A stretch of DNA of 64,000 nt from Acetobacter sicerae (GTDB lineage Bacteria; Pseudomonadota; Alphaproteobacteria; Acetobacterales; Acetobacteraceae), in NCBI RefSeq assembly GCF_011516765.1, contig NZ_JAAABN010000006.1, forward strand, positions 124,001 through 188,000, read 5' to 3'. Under the pieces are notes generated by a model, which worked only from the letters and a program-made list of their open reading frames with translations, searched no databases and was not told where the DNA came from. The position numbers were made by a program, and so were the translations under genes. Of the stretch, positions 1-7,771 are shown in pieces (position 1 is the stretch's first letter; each line of letters starts with the position of its first letter).

Positions 1-1501
1 CGGACAGATCGATCTGCGGCGGTGGTGCGCCGAGCGTGCTGCGACGTTCGCCCAGCGCTCCGGAGCCGAAGTTCTTGCCGATCTCCTTCACCTCGGCGGC
101 GATACGGGACCAGCGGAGTTTCTCGTCGCCCAGCAGAGCACGGAGTTCGTCGCGTTCGGTGGAGAGAGCGGTGTGCTCCTTGCGGATCTCGATCTCTTCC
201 AGCTTGCGCAGGCTGCGCAGACGCATGTTGAGGACGGCTTCGGCCTGCATTTCGGTGAGGCTGAAGGTCGCCATCAGGCTGGCCTTGGCGTCGTCTTCCT
301 CGCGGATGATGCGGATCACCTCGTCGAGGTTGAGATAGACGGCGAGGAAGCCTTCGAGGATTTCGAGGCGTTTCTCGACGGCCGCGAGACGGTGGGCGCT
401 GCGGCGCTCCAGCACTTCGTGGCGATGGTCGAGCCACGCCTGCAACACGGAACGCAGATCCAGCACGCCGGGGGCGCGATCCGGGCCGATGACGTTCATG
501 TTGAGCGAGAAGCGGCTTTCGAGCTGGGTCGCCTTGAACAGCGTCTCCATCAGCACTTCCGGCTCGATGGTGCGGTTTCTCGGCTCCAGCACGAGACGGA
601 TGTCGGACGAGCTTTCGTCGCGGATGTCAGCCAGCAGAGGCAGTTTCTTCTGCACCAGCAGGTCGGCGATCTGCTCGATCAGGCGGGATTTCTGCACCTG
701 ATACGGGATTTCGGTGACGACCACCTGCCATGTGCCGAAACGGCCCTGCTCGACTTCCCAGCGGGAGCGGATGCGGAAGCCGCCACGCCCGGTTTCGTAC
801 GCTTTCAGGATCGCGTCAGAATCCTCGACGATGATGCCGCCAGTCGGAAAGTCCGGGCCGGGCATGTGCTGGAGGAGTTCGGCCACGGTGGCGTCGGGCT
901 TGCGGATCAGCAGACCGGCGGCGGCGCAGATTTCACCGGCGTTGTGCGGCGGAATGCTGGTGGCCATGCCGACGGCGATTCCCGCAGCGCCGTTGGCGAG
1001 CAGATTCGGGAAGGCGGCGGGCAGGACGACCGGCTCGGCGTCCTCGCCGTCATAGGTGGGGCGGAAATCGACGGCGTCGTCATTGATGCCTTCGAGCAGC
1101 GCCTGCGCGACCTTGGTCAGACGGGCTTCGGTGTATCGCATGGCGGCGGCGTTATCGCCGTCCACGGAACCGAAATTGCCCTGCCCTTCCACAAGCGGGA
1201 ATCGGACGGCGAAGTCCTGTGCGAGCCGCACCAGCGCTTCGTACACCGAGGCGTCGCCGTGCGGATGGTATTTACCGATCACGTCACCGACGACACGTGC
1301 ACACTTTTTAAACCCGGATGCGGGATCAAGGCGAAGCTGGTGCATGGCGAAGATAAGACGACGATGCACCGGTTTGAGACCGTCCCGCACGTCCGGCAAC
1401 GAGCGGGACATGATTGTCGACAGCGCGTAAGCCAGATACCGCTCGCTCAGGGCGTCGGTAAGTCGGGTGTCCTCGATATGGCCTGCGAACGTGTCACTCA
1501 T
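1..1501 (-). CDS. parC: DNA topoisomerase IV subunit A, C-terminus cut off by the window edge
   Basis: Catalytic subunit of topoisomerase IV, which decatenates sister chromosomes in the cytoplasm together with ParE. The minus-strand translation begins [20 protein letters not shown] and runs into [34 protein letters not shown] and [20 protein letters not shown], the classic GyrA/ParC breakage-reunion core. The short N-terminus and the [20 protein letters not shown] block favour ParC over GyrA. About 500 N-terminal residues are present and the gene runs off the left edge. The ATG at 1501 has a strong GGAGG ribosome site upstream. A divergent lipoprotein gene starts only 45 bp away, so the promoters of the two genes must overlap coding sequence. 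Identity is sure; ParC versus GyrA is probable. Confidence 0.93.
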   Translation of the reverse strand, partial: MSDTFAGHIEDTRLTDALSERYLAYALSTIMSRSLPDVRDGLKPVHRRLIFAMHQLRLDPASGFKKCARVVGDVIGKYHPHGDASVYEALVRLAQDFAVRFPLVEGQGNFGSVDGDNAAAMRYTEARLTKVAQALLEGINDDAVDFRPTYDGEDAEPVVLPAAFPNLLANGAAGIAVGMATSIPPHNAGEICAAAGLLIRKPDATVAELLQHMPGPDFPTGGIIVEDSDAILKAYETGRGGFRIRSRWEVEQGRFGTWQVVVTEIPYQVQKSRLIEQIADLLVQKKLPLLADIRDESSSDIRLVLEPRNRTIEPEVLMETLFKATQLESRFSLNMNVIGPDRAPGVLDLRSVLQAWLDHRHEVLERRSAHRLAAVEKRLEILEGFLAVYLNLDEVIRIIREEDDAKASLMATFSLTEMQAEAVLNMRLRSLRKLEEIEIRKEHTALSTERDELRALLGDEKLRWSRIAAEVKEIGKNFGSGALGERRSTLGAPPPQIDLS

Positions 1502-1546
1502 GTCCTGTGTCCTCCGTCGTGCGCACCCATAACGGAGAGATACGCT

Positions 1547-1999
1547 TTGGCCAACGTCCTGACCGGTTTTTCACGCCGTCCGGCATTTCGATTTGCCTCT
1601 CTTTTCGCCGCTCTGGGCAGCCTTGCCGCCTGTTCACCGGCGGATCGCTACCTCCGAACCGATGAACAACTCGCTTACAGCGGCTTTACCGCCCATCCCG
1701 CGGACACCACCGCCCGTTACGAACTCATGAACATTCTGCCCGCCGGGATGCTGACCTATCGCCCCACCAGCACCGGGCCTGTCTATCTTTACGCCGACCG
1801 CATCGGCTGTGGCTGCGTCTATATGGGGAGTCAGGCTGCTTTCGTGGATTATTCGCATAAAACACTGAAAGGGGTGCCGAGTCAGGCCGCCATGACCGCA
1901 GAAATCAACCAGCACCCGGGCTGGGACTGGACTGTCTGGTCAGAAAGTGCCGATCCGGGCCCAAATCAGCCGAAACATATGATCGGCGCTGAGTGGTAA
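1547..1999 (+). CDS. Small predicted lipoprotein, TTG start
   Basis: A 150-residue secreted protein of unknown function. It starts with a basic N-region, then a hydrophobic stretch and a lipobox (SLAACS, cysteine near residue 26), so it is probably lipidated and anchored in the inner or outer membrane. The rest is rich in Tyr, Thr and Pro and carries a [10 protein letters not shown] segment. I chose TTG at 1547 because GGAGAG lies 7 nt upstream and because everything further upstream in this frame is antisense to parC. It is divergent from parC with a 45-bp spacer. No family was recognised. The protein-like composition and the lipobox make it a credible gene, but its function cannot be inferred. 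Confidence 0.72.
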   Translation: MANVLTGFSRRPAFRFASLFAALGSLAACSPADRYLRTDEQLAYSGFTAHPADTTARYELMNILPAGMLTYRPTSTGPVYLYADRIGCGCVYMGSQAAFVDYSHKTLKGVPSQAAMTAEINQHPGWDWTVWSESADPGPNQPKHMIGAEW

Positions 2000-2250
2000 T
2001 CGGCTCCAGACGGGCAGAACCAGTCGGATCCGACAGTCTTCCAGCCTTTTCCAGCACCTGATCAGAAAACTGTCCGCTGATGCACAAGAGGCCCGCCAAA
2101 AATTACTGACGAAGGATCTGTTTCATTTTTCAGGCGAAAAGCCAGTTAAAACCGGGAATCACCGGATTTCCACTCCTTTCGCCTTTCGTCTGACCGGATT
2201 AACGCATTATAAATCGCTACAAAGTTTTACATCCGGATACAGACAGGTTC

Positions 2251-3018
2251 ATGCCCGAAAACCATAGCAATCCGACGAACTCCCTTACACTGGCGCGCAC
2301 CCTGCATGTCGTCCGCAAAGGCGAAGCTCCTCCCATCATTTCGCTCCCCTCCCATTTCATCCCGGATTCGGAAGAGGCCGCCTATGATGTGCAGAATCAC
2401 GTCGTCGCTCTGAGCGGCCCCGTGCGTGGCTGGAAAGTCGGAGCATCCGGGCCTGATGCAGAACCTTCCGCCGCTCCGCTGCACGCTGAAACATTGTTCT
2501 CGGATGGCGCCGTTCTGCCTGCGGATTTTTTCCATCACCGCGGTGTGGAAGCTGAGATCGCCTATCGCTTCGACAGAGCCGTAGGTCCGGATCTGTCACC
2601 GGATGCCGTGCTGTCCGCCGTCGGCAGCGTGCATCCGGCCATTGAGGTGGTGGACACACGTTTCATCGAACCCGGCTGCCAATCCAGTCTGACGCATATG
2701 GCCGACCAGCAGAACCACGGTGCGCTTATTCTCGGTCCGGCTTTCTCAGACTGGCGGAAATTCGATCCGGCGCAGGAAAAGTTTGTGATGAGGATCGACC
2801 ATCGCCGCGTATCCGAACAGGTCGGCGGTAACGCAGCCGGTGACCTGACGCGGTTGCTGGTCTGGCTGGCCGGTCATGCAGCCCGACGCGGACTGCCTAT
2901 CGAAGCGGGAACAGTTGTGACAACCGGCTCTCTTTCTGGCGCGTTTTTTGTGCCGCACCGGACGCATGTCAACGTGCGGTTCGATACACTCGGTACGGTC
3001 ACTGCGTTTCTTGAATAG
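2251..3018 (+). CDS. 2-keto-4-pentenoate hydratase / fumarylacetoacetate hydrolase-family protein
   Basis: A 255-residue cytoplasmic enzyme of the FAH superfamily, closest in layout to the MhpD/2-oxopent-4-enoate hydratase branch. Family members hydrate or decarboxylate 2-keto acids at a divalent metal site. Supporting segments are GWKVGASGPDAE near residue 60, the metal-binding VEAEIAYRF around residue 98, and VVTTGSLSGAFFVP near the C-terminus, which corresponds to the usual VxTGSLTG motif. The ATG at 2251 has a weak ACAGG ribosome site. No aromatic meta-cleavage genes lie nearby, so a catabolic hydratase role is not supported by context and the substrate is unknown. It stands alone, converging on recO. 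Confidence 0.8.
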   Translation: MPENHSNPTNSLTLARTLHVVRKGEAPPIISLPSHFIPDSEEAAYDVQNHVVALSGPVRGWKVGASGPDAEPSAAPLHAETLFSDGAVLPADFFHHRGVEAEIAYRFDRAVGPDLSPDAVLSAVGSVHPAIEVVDTRFIEPGCQSSLTHMADQQNHGALILGPAFSDWRKFDPAQEKFVMRIDHRRVSEQVGGNAAGDLTRLLVWLAGHAARRGLPIEAGTVVTTGSLSGAFFVPHRTHVNVRFDTLGTVTAFLE

Positions 3019-3124
3019 CCTGTTATTTCAGCCAGCTATATGTTTTTCAAACACGAAAAGATCTGTCTTCGCATCTTCTCGTCATCTGCTGAGAGAGGCT
3101 TCGGGACTCCGCCCCTTGCCTCGG

Positions 3125-3142
3125 CCAAAGGCTCGCCTTTGG
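3125..3142. terminator. Short hairpin between convergent hydratase and recO genes
   Basis: CCAAAGG and CCTTTGG flank a CTCG loop in the 154-bp gap between the plus-strand hydratase gene and the minus-strand recO gene. It is a plausible bidirectional transcription end, but no clear T-tract follows on either strand. Confidence 0.4.
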
Positions 3143-3172
3143 TAAACGCAACGCACCAACCGAAATATCCGA

Positions 3173-3943
3173 TCAGTCGCCCTCCGGACCTGTCACAAAA
3201 GACTGCACAACATCCGCCAGTCTGATTCGTGCCGCAGGGAGTGGACGATGAAGAGGACCAAAAACGTCTCGCGACAGGAAATGTCCTGTCAGACGCAGAC
3301 CGTCCCGCCAATCCTCCGCTGTGCCATAGTCCGATTCATCAAGTAGAAAAGCGGGTAATGGCAAAAGACGCGAAGCCCATTTTCCCGCGCCTTCCTGAGA
3401 CACAGCGCGCCCTGTGCGGGGTGAAACGTAAATCAGATCGTCCGTCTGCCCTGTAACGGCGCAGCAGGACAGATCCAGTGCAAAACCAAGATCCCGCAGC
3501 AGGATCGTCTCCCATCGGATGAGAGTCGGGATTTCTACCTCAGGCCCCTGTGTTCCAAGCATCGCAAGCACCTGCGCGCTGTCCTGACATAGTCCGGGAT
3601 AAGGCTCACCCTCCGCCAATGCGCTATCCGCAACAGCGCAAAGAGAAGTCAGGCAGGCAAGGCTGGAACGTGACGACAAAGCACGGGCCGCATTGGGTCC
3701 TGCCATTTCGCCAGTGACAGTCCCGAGTTGCCCCTGAATACGCGTCCGCCACTGGGCCTGCACAAGGTTGCCGTTCTGCCACGTCGCGGCATTCCGGCGA
3801 CCAAGGCCGCCTTTGACCAACCCATGGGAAACGCCCTGAGCTGGAGAGAACAGATGCACAAGAGCGTCAGCCTCCCCAAAGGGAGCGACAGATAAAACAA
3901 GGGCGGGTGCTTCCCACTCAAGAGATGCCCCGCCCCCATTCAT
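3173..3943 (-). CDS. recO: DNA repair protein RecO
   Basis: A 256-residue recombination mediator of the RecFOR pathway that helps load RecA onto SSB-coated gaps. The N-terminal OB-fold region is recognisable (ALVLSVAPFGEADALVHLFS, then GLVKGGLGRR and QWRTRIQGQLGTVTGE), followed by the helical domain (ETILLRDLGFALDLSCCAVTG) and the C-terminal LTGHFLSRDVF. The cysteine pair in LSCCAVTG lies where many RecO proteins have zinc-finger cysteines, but a full CX2C-CX2C set is not visible. The ATG at 3943 lies 17 bp downstream of the tsf stop, so recO may be cotranscribed with rpsB-tsf, in the place often occupied by pyrH and frr. Confidence 0.88.
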   Translation of the reverse strand: MNGGGASLEWEAPALVLSVAPFGEADALVHLFSPAQGVSHGLVKGGLGRRNAATWQNGNLVQAQWRTRIQGQLGTVTGEMAGPNAARALSSRSSLACLTSLCAVADSALAEGEPYPGLCQDSAQVLAMLGTQGPEVEIPTLIRWETILLRDLGFALDLSCCAVTGQTDDLIYVSPRTGRAVSQEGAGKWASRLLPLPAFLLDESDYGTAEDWRDGLRLTGHFLSRDVFGPLHRPLPAARIRLADVVQSFVTGPEGD

Positions 3944-3960
3944 ATCAGAACGACCTGACC

Positions 3961-4866
3961 TTAGCCGCCAGCAGCCTTGGCCACTTCGCTGGCAAAGTCG
4001 TTTTCTTCCTTCTCGATGCCTTCACCAAGCTGGAAGCGATCGAAACCGACCAGCTTGACGCCAGCCTTGGAAAGAACGTCCTTCACGCGGCTCTCGCCGT
4101 CATGCACCCACACCTGCTCCAGAAGAACGACTTCTTCATAGAACTTGCGGATACGACCATCGATCATCTTCTCGACAATCGCTTCCGGCTTGCCAGAAGC
4201 CAGAGCCTGCTCCTTCAGCACCGCGCGCTCACGCTCGATGGAAGCAGGGTCAACGCTGCTGACATCAAGAGCTGCCGGACGCGTTGCCGCAACATGCATG
4301 CCGACCTGACGGCCCAGAGCGATGATGGCGTCGCTCTCGGACGGTGCTTCAATGGCTGCCAGCACGGCGATCTTGCCGAGACCCGGCTTCAGAGCGCCGT
4401 GAATGTAGGTAGCGACAACGCCAGACGGAACTTCCAGCACGCGGGCGCGGCGGATCGACATGTTCTCACCAATGGTGGCGATGAGATGCGTCAGTTCCTC
4501 GGCAACCGTGCGACCGGAGGCAACCGTCGCGTTCTTGATCTTATCAAGGTCTTCACCGACCTTCAGCGCAGCCTTGGCGACTTCCTCGACAAAACCCTGG
4601 AACGCTTCGTTACGGGCCACGAAGTCGGTCTCGGCATTGACCTCGACCATCGCAGCGCGCTTGCCTTCGGAAACAGCACCCACGAGACCTTCGGCGGTCA
4701 CACGGCCAGACTTCTTCGCAGCGGCAGCGAGGCCCTTCTTGCGCAGCCAGTCAATGGCGCCTTCGATCTCACCGGCGGCTTCGTTCAGCGCCTTCTTGCA
4801 GTCCATCATGCCTGCACCGGTCTTCTCGCGAAGTTCTTTCACGAGGGCAGCAGTGATTTCCGCCAT
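3961..4866 (-). CDS. tsf: Translation elongation factor Ts
   Basis: A 301-residue guanine nucleotide exchange factor that recycles EF-Tu-GDP. The N-terminal UBA-like domain starts [20 protein letters not shown] and continues [20 protein letters not shown], followed by the conserved [14 protein letters not shown] (TDFV contacts EF-Tu) near residue 77 and [10 protein letters not shown] further on. A GGAGAG ribosome site precedes the ATG at 4866. It lies 105 bp downstream of rpsB, the conserved S2-Ts gene order, and is followed closely by recO. Confidence 0.98.
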   Translation of the reverse strand: MAEITAALVKELREKTGAGMMDCKKALNEAAGEIEGAIDWLRKKGLAAAAKKSGRVTAEGLVGAVSEGKRAAMVEVNAETDFVARNEAFQGFVEEVAKAALKVGEDLDKIKNATVASGRTVAEELTHLIATIGENMSIRRARVLEVPSGVVATYIHGALKPGLGKIAVLAAIEAPSESDAIIALGRQVGMHVAATRPAALDVSSVDPASIERERAVLKEQALASGKPEAIVEKMIDGRIRKFYEEVVLLEQVWVHDGESRVKDVLSKAGVKLVGFDRFQLGEGIEKEENDFASEVAKAAGG

Positions 4867-4887
4867 GATTCTCTCTCCACAATAGCA

Positions 4888-4961
4888 GCAAGCACGTCAC
4901 CCTGCGGGACGTGCTTGCAATCTTTCATCAGCCGGGTCTGCAGAAATGATCCACAGACCCG
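4888..4961 (-). promoter_or_regulatory. Two tandem hairpins between rpsB and tsf
   Basis: The 105-bp rpsB-tsf spacer holds two inverted repeats. In transcript order the first pairs CGGGTCTG with CAGACCCG (4933-4961) and the second is a perfect 11-bp stem, GCAAGCACGTC/GACGTGCTTGC (4888-4918). Neither is followed by a T-tract before the tsf ribosome site. They could act as a partial terminator, attenuator or RNA-processing site that sets the S2 to EF-Ts ratio. Confidence 0.5.
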
Positions 4962-4971
4962 CTGCCTTGAA

Positions 4972-5775
4972 TCAACCGGCTTCGGCAGGGGCCGCAGCAG
5001 CCGGAGCTTCCGCTGTTTCTTCAACAGCAACCGTCTCGGACACAGGCAGTTCTTCAGCAGCGCCGAAGTCACGGCCCGAAGCGCTCATCTCGGCGGAGAT
5101 ACCGTCAAGGACAGCGCTGGAAACGAGGTTGCAATACAGTTCGATCGCACGGATGGCGTCATCGTTACCCGGGATCGGGTAGGTCACGCCCTCCGGGTTC
5201 GAATTGCTATCGAGAATGGCGACAACCGGGATACCAAGCTTGTTGGCTTCTTCGATCGCCAGCTTCTCTTTTGTCGTGTCGATGACGAACAGGATGTCAG
5301 GCAGACCGCCCATTTCCTTGATACCACCGAGGGAGCGCTCAAGCTTCTCCTTGTCGCGGGTGATGTCGAGGATTTCCTTTTTCGTCAGGCCCTGCGTCTC
5401 GCCGCTCAGCATGTCTTCGATCTGACGCAGACGCTTGATGGAGCCCGTGATGGTCTTCCAGTTGGTCAGCATGCCACCGAGCCAGCGGTGATTGACGTAA
5501 TACTGGCCGCAACGCTGAGCTGCTTCAGCAACCTGATCGGAAGCTGCGCGCTTGGTGCCGACGAACAGAACACGACCACCGCTTGCGACTGTGTCACGGA
5601 TGACCTTCAGGGCGCGGTCAAGCAGAACAACCGTCTGCTGCAGGTCGATGATGTGAACCTGGTTACGCACACCGAACAGGTACGGCGCCATACGCGGGTT
5701 CCAGCGGCGGGTGTGGTGACCAAAGTGAACGCCAGCCTCAAGAAGCTGACGCAGTGTGAAATCAGGCATCGCCAT
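4972..5775 (-). CDS. rpsB: 30S ribosomal protein S2
   Basis: A 267-residue small-subunit ribosomal protein. It opens [20 protein letters not shown] with [18 protein letters not shown] following, the universal S2 signature. Further S2 blocks are [34 protein letters not shown], and [20 protein letters not shown] with GNDDAIRAI after it. The C-terminus is an Ala/Glu-rich tail typical of alphaproteobacterial S2. An AAGGA site lies 9 nt before the ATG at 5775. It is the first gene of the rpsB-tsf(-recO) transcript; the 273-bp upstream gap should hold its promoter and leader. Confidence 0.98.
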   Translation of the reverse strand: MAMPDFTLRQLLEAGVHFGHHTRRWNPRMAPYLFGVRNQVHIIDLQQTVVLLDRALKVIRDTVASGGRVLFVGTKRAASDQVAEAAQRCGQYYVNHRWLGGMLTNWKTITGSIKRLRQIEDMLSGETQGLTKKEILDITRDKEKLERSLGGIKEMGGLPDILFVIDTTKEKLAIEEANKLGIPVVAILDSNSNPEGVTYPIPGNDDAIRAIELYCNLVSSAVLDGISAEMSASGRDFGAAEELPVSETVAVEETAEAPAAAAPAEAG

Positions 5776-6048
5776 GATTCAGAATCCTTGCGTTCCGGTT
5801 GTTCCTCCGCAGCGCACCAAATCCGAAAGAACGGACACCAGTGCGGACGCTGCGTGTGAAGTCCCGTGTCACTGGACACAGGCAGGCGCGGTATGACTAT
5901 TTTCCGCGAAAAAATCAACCCCGAAGGTCAGGCTGCAACGGAACAGTCATTTCCCGGACAACCGAACGAAAGACCTGCTCCCCGACGAACACAGATTCCG
6001 ACCGGTTGATCACTCAGATCCCTCCAGCATCGAAACCTGTTTCCAGTC

Positions 6049-7194
6049 TCAGTTTTCCGTCTGCAACGGAACGCCAGAGCGGATCAGCAATTCTCTCAGA
6101 TTACGCACGACCGGGAAGACTTCGACATTGTGGTCACCGCCGAGTTCTTTCCACGCCTGCTGTTCCATCTCCACGATTTCCTTATCTTCCATGAAGATGC
6201 GGTTGGTGAAGATGCCCAGAACCGGCCATGCCAGATCGAGCAGGAACTTCCACTTCGGACGCTTGACCGAGAGCAGACCATAGCTCTGCGTGATCGCTTC
6301 GTCTTTCCCGTGCGGCACGTAGGCCACCCAGAGATCCATGACGAGATCACCGTCCTTATCCCTGATCTGCAACGTCTGATAAGGATAGGTCGTGCGTATG
6401 GTGACGATTTCATCGACCGGCTGGTCTTTGACATCGATATTCTTGTCATGCTTGCCAAAGATAAGGCGTTCGGCCAGCGGCTGATCGCCGCCTTTGCGGG
6501 CGAAACTGTAGCTGGCTTCTACGAAGTTCTCACCCTTGCTCTGTCCCATGAAACGGGCCGTGATCTGCCCCATCTGTTTCCGGTGCAGGAACTGATGATT
6601 CATGTCCATCAGGTTTTCATGCATGAAGGAATAGTGGCAGTTCACCAGCGGATCGAAGTGACGCGTTTTGAATTCAGGATTATCCGCCTGACAGGGCACA
6701 GGAACCGGAACCGTCTTCGCCAGTTCCGGATCGCCGGGGAAAATGAAGACCAGACCGCTCCGCTCCTGGCAGGGGTATGTCTTTACTCCACGTCCAACAC
6801 CCGGCTTATTGAGATAGGGCACCGTGACACAGGAGCCTTTTCGATCAAATGACCAGCCGTGATAGCAGCAGCGGACAACATCCCCATCCACGGTTCCCTT
6901 GCTGAGGGGAACCTGTCGATGAGCGCAACGATCCTCAAGCGCATAGATGGGAGAGCCGTCCTCGGGACGAACAATCACAATCGGATCGCCAGCGAAACGC
7001 GTTGCGAACGCCTTTCCGGGCTTGATCTTCCTGGACCATGCCACCGGATACCAGAAGTCAGGATTGAGACTGACACGACGCAGATCGGGACCGGTGCGGT
7101 GGTAAAGTTCGCTTGTAACCGCAGCAGTTCCCCGCTCCGCGTCACCCTGAACCTCAGCCGCCTGATTCTCCCGGCTTTCCTGCTGCGTCAACAT
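6049..7194 (-). CDS. Orphan Rieske-type oxygenase, substrate unknown
   Basis: A 381-residue alpha-subunit-like Rieske non-haem iron oxygenase. The [2Fe-2S] ligands are Cys90, His92, Cys109 and His112 (CAHR...CCYHGW, spacing CXH-X16-CX2H). The mononuclear iron site is probably ENLMDMNHQFLHRKQMG, with the usual Asn/Asp...His...His pattern. The C-terminal domain looks like the single-component demethylase/hydroxylase branch (vanillate O-demethylase, sterol or pheophorbide oxygenase relatives) rather than the alpha3beta3 dioxygenases. No ferredoxin or reductase gene is adjacent, so electrons must come from elsewhere. It differs clearly from GbcA in this window. The ATG at 7194 follows GGGAGAAT. 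Rieske oxygenase is certain; the substrate is not known. Confidence 0.85.
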   Translation of the reverse strand: MLTQQESRENQAAEVQGDAERGTAAVTSELYHRTGPDLRRVSLNPDFWYPVAWSRKIKPGKAFATRFAGDPIVIVRPEDGSPIYALEDRCAHRQVPLSKGTVDGDVVRCCYHGWSFDRKGSCVTVPYLNKPGVGRGVKTYPCQERSGLVFIFPGDPELAKTVPVPVPCQADNPEFKTRHFDPLVNCHYSFMHENLMDMNHQFLHRKQMGQITARFMGQSKGENFVEASYSFARKGGDQPLAERLIFGKHDKNIDVKDQPVDEIVTIRTTYPYQTLQIRDKDGDLVMDLWVAYVPHGKDEAITQSYGLLSVKRPKWKFLLDLAWPVLGIFTNRIFMEDKEIVEMEQQAWKELGGDHNVEVFPVVRNLRELLIRSGVPLQTEN

Positions 7195-7403
7195 ATCCTG
7201 TATTCTCCCGCCTCACCCGCACGATTGCCGTTCCAACATGTGGCAACGCCAGCTCTACGCTTTTTGGCAACGTGCAATGACAGCGTAAAAGGATCAACCT
7301 CCCACATAACGAATACAAGACGCTGATATGCATACCAGCACAACCGGATTGTGCTTCGGCCTTGATATCAATCAATATCCTGCGTGGGCAGAAGGATACT
7401 GAA

Positions 7404-7691
7404 TCAGCTCTGGGACAAACCGTAGAGTGAATATTGCTGCATCATATGGCTGGTTGGATACTGATCAACGACTTCGCCGGTCGTATTATAGGTCTCGACC
7501 ACCACGATACCGAGAGCCGGATCAATATGGGAAGCGGGGTTGATGACTGGCAGGGCATTGAGATCGGCCACAGACTTGCTGACGCTTGCGGTTTTACCAG
7601 CCGACGCATCGCTTTGCGCGTCAGCATGTGTCGAAAGCGCTACAGCAACCTGTGCAGTGGCGGCGTTACTGGCAATTGTCGAGATATCCAT
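7404..7691 (-). CDS. Small hypothetical protein, Ala/Ser-rich N-terminus
   Basis: A 95-residue protein of unknown function. A GGAG ribosome site (with AGCAGG closer in) precedes the ATG at 7691, which supports real translation. Residues 1-45 are Ala/Ser/Thr-rich and probably disordered. Residues 60-90 contain GIVVVETYNTTGEVVDQYP followed by SHMMQQYSLYG. This vaguely resembles the D-x-x-TGEVIRQIP strand of FlaG-type proteins, but no flagellar gene is nearby and the match is too weak to name it. There is no signal peptide or membrane segment. It stands alone between dnaE and the Rieske oxygenase. Confidence 0.6.
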   Translation of the reverse strand: MDISTIASNAATAQVAVALSTHADAQSDASAGKTASVSKSVADLNALPVINPASHIDPALGIVVVETYNTTGEVVDQYPTSHMMQQYSLYGLSQS

Positions 7692-7771
7692 CCTGCTTCT
7701 CCGAGGACAGTTCAGTTATTCAGGATTCAACCTTTGTCACTCTGTGGATAAAAATGCAACTAAAAGTTGCA

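Noticed and set aside
173-1546. Long plus-strand open frame leading into the lipoprotein gene
   Set aside because: It is antisense to parC, whose minus-strand translation matches topoisomerase IV motifs. Only the part from TTG 1547 looks like a real gene.
3907-5859. 650-codon plus-strand open frame
   Set aside because: It is the antisense of tsf and rpsB and arises from their biased codon use; the minus-strand products are unmistakable.
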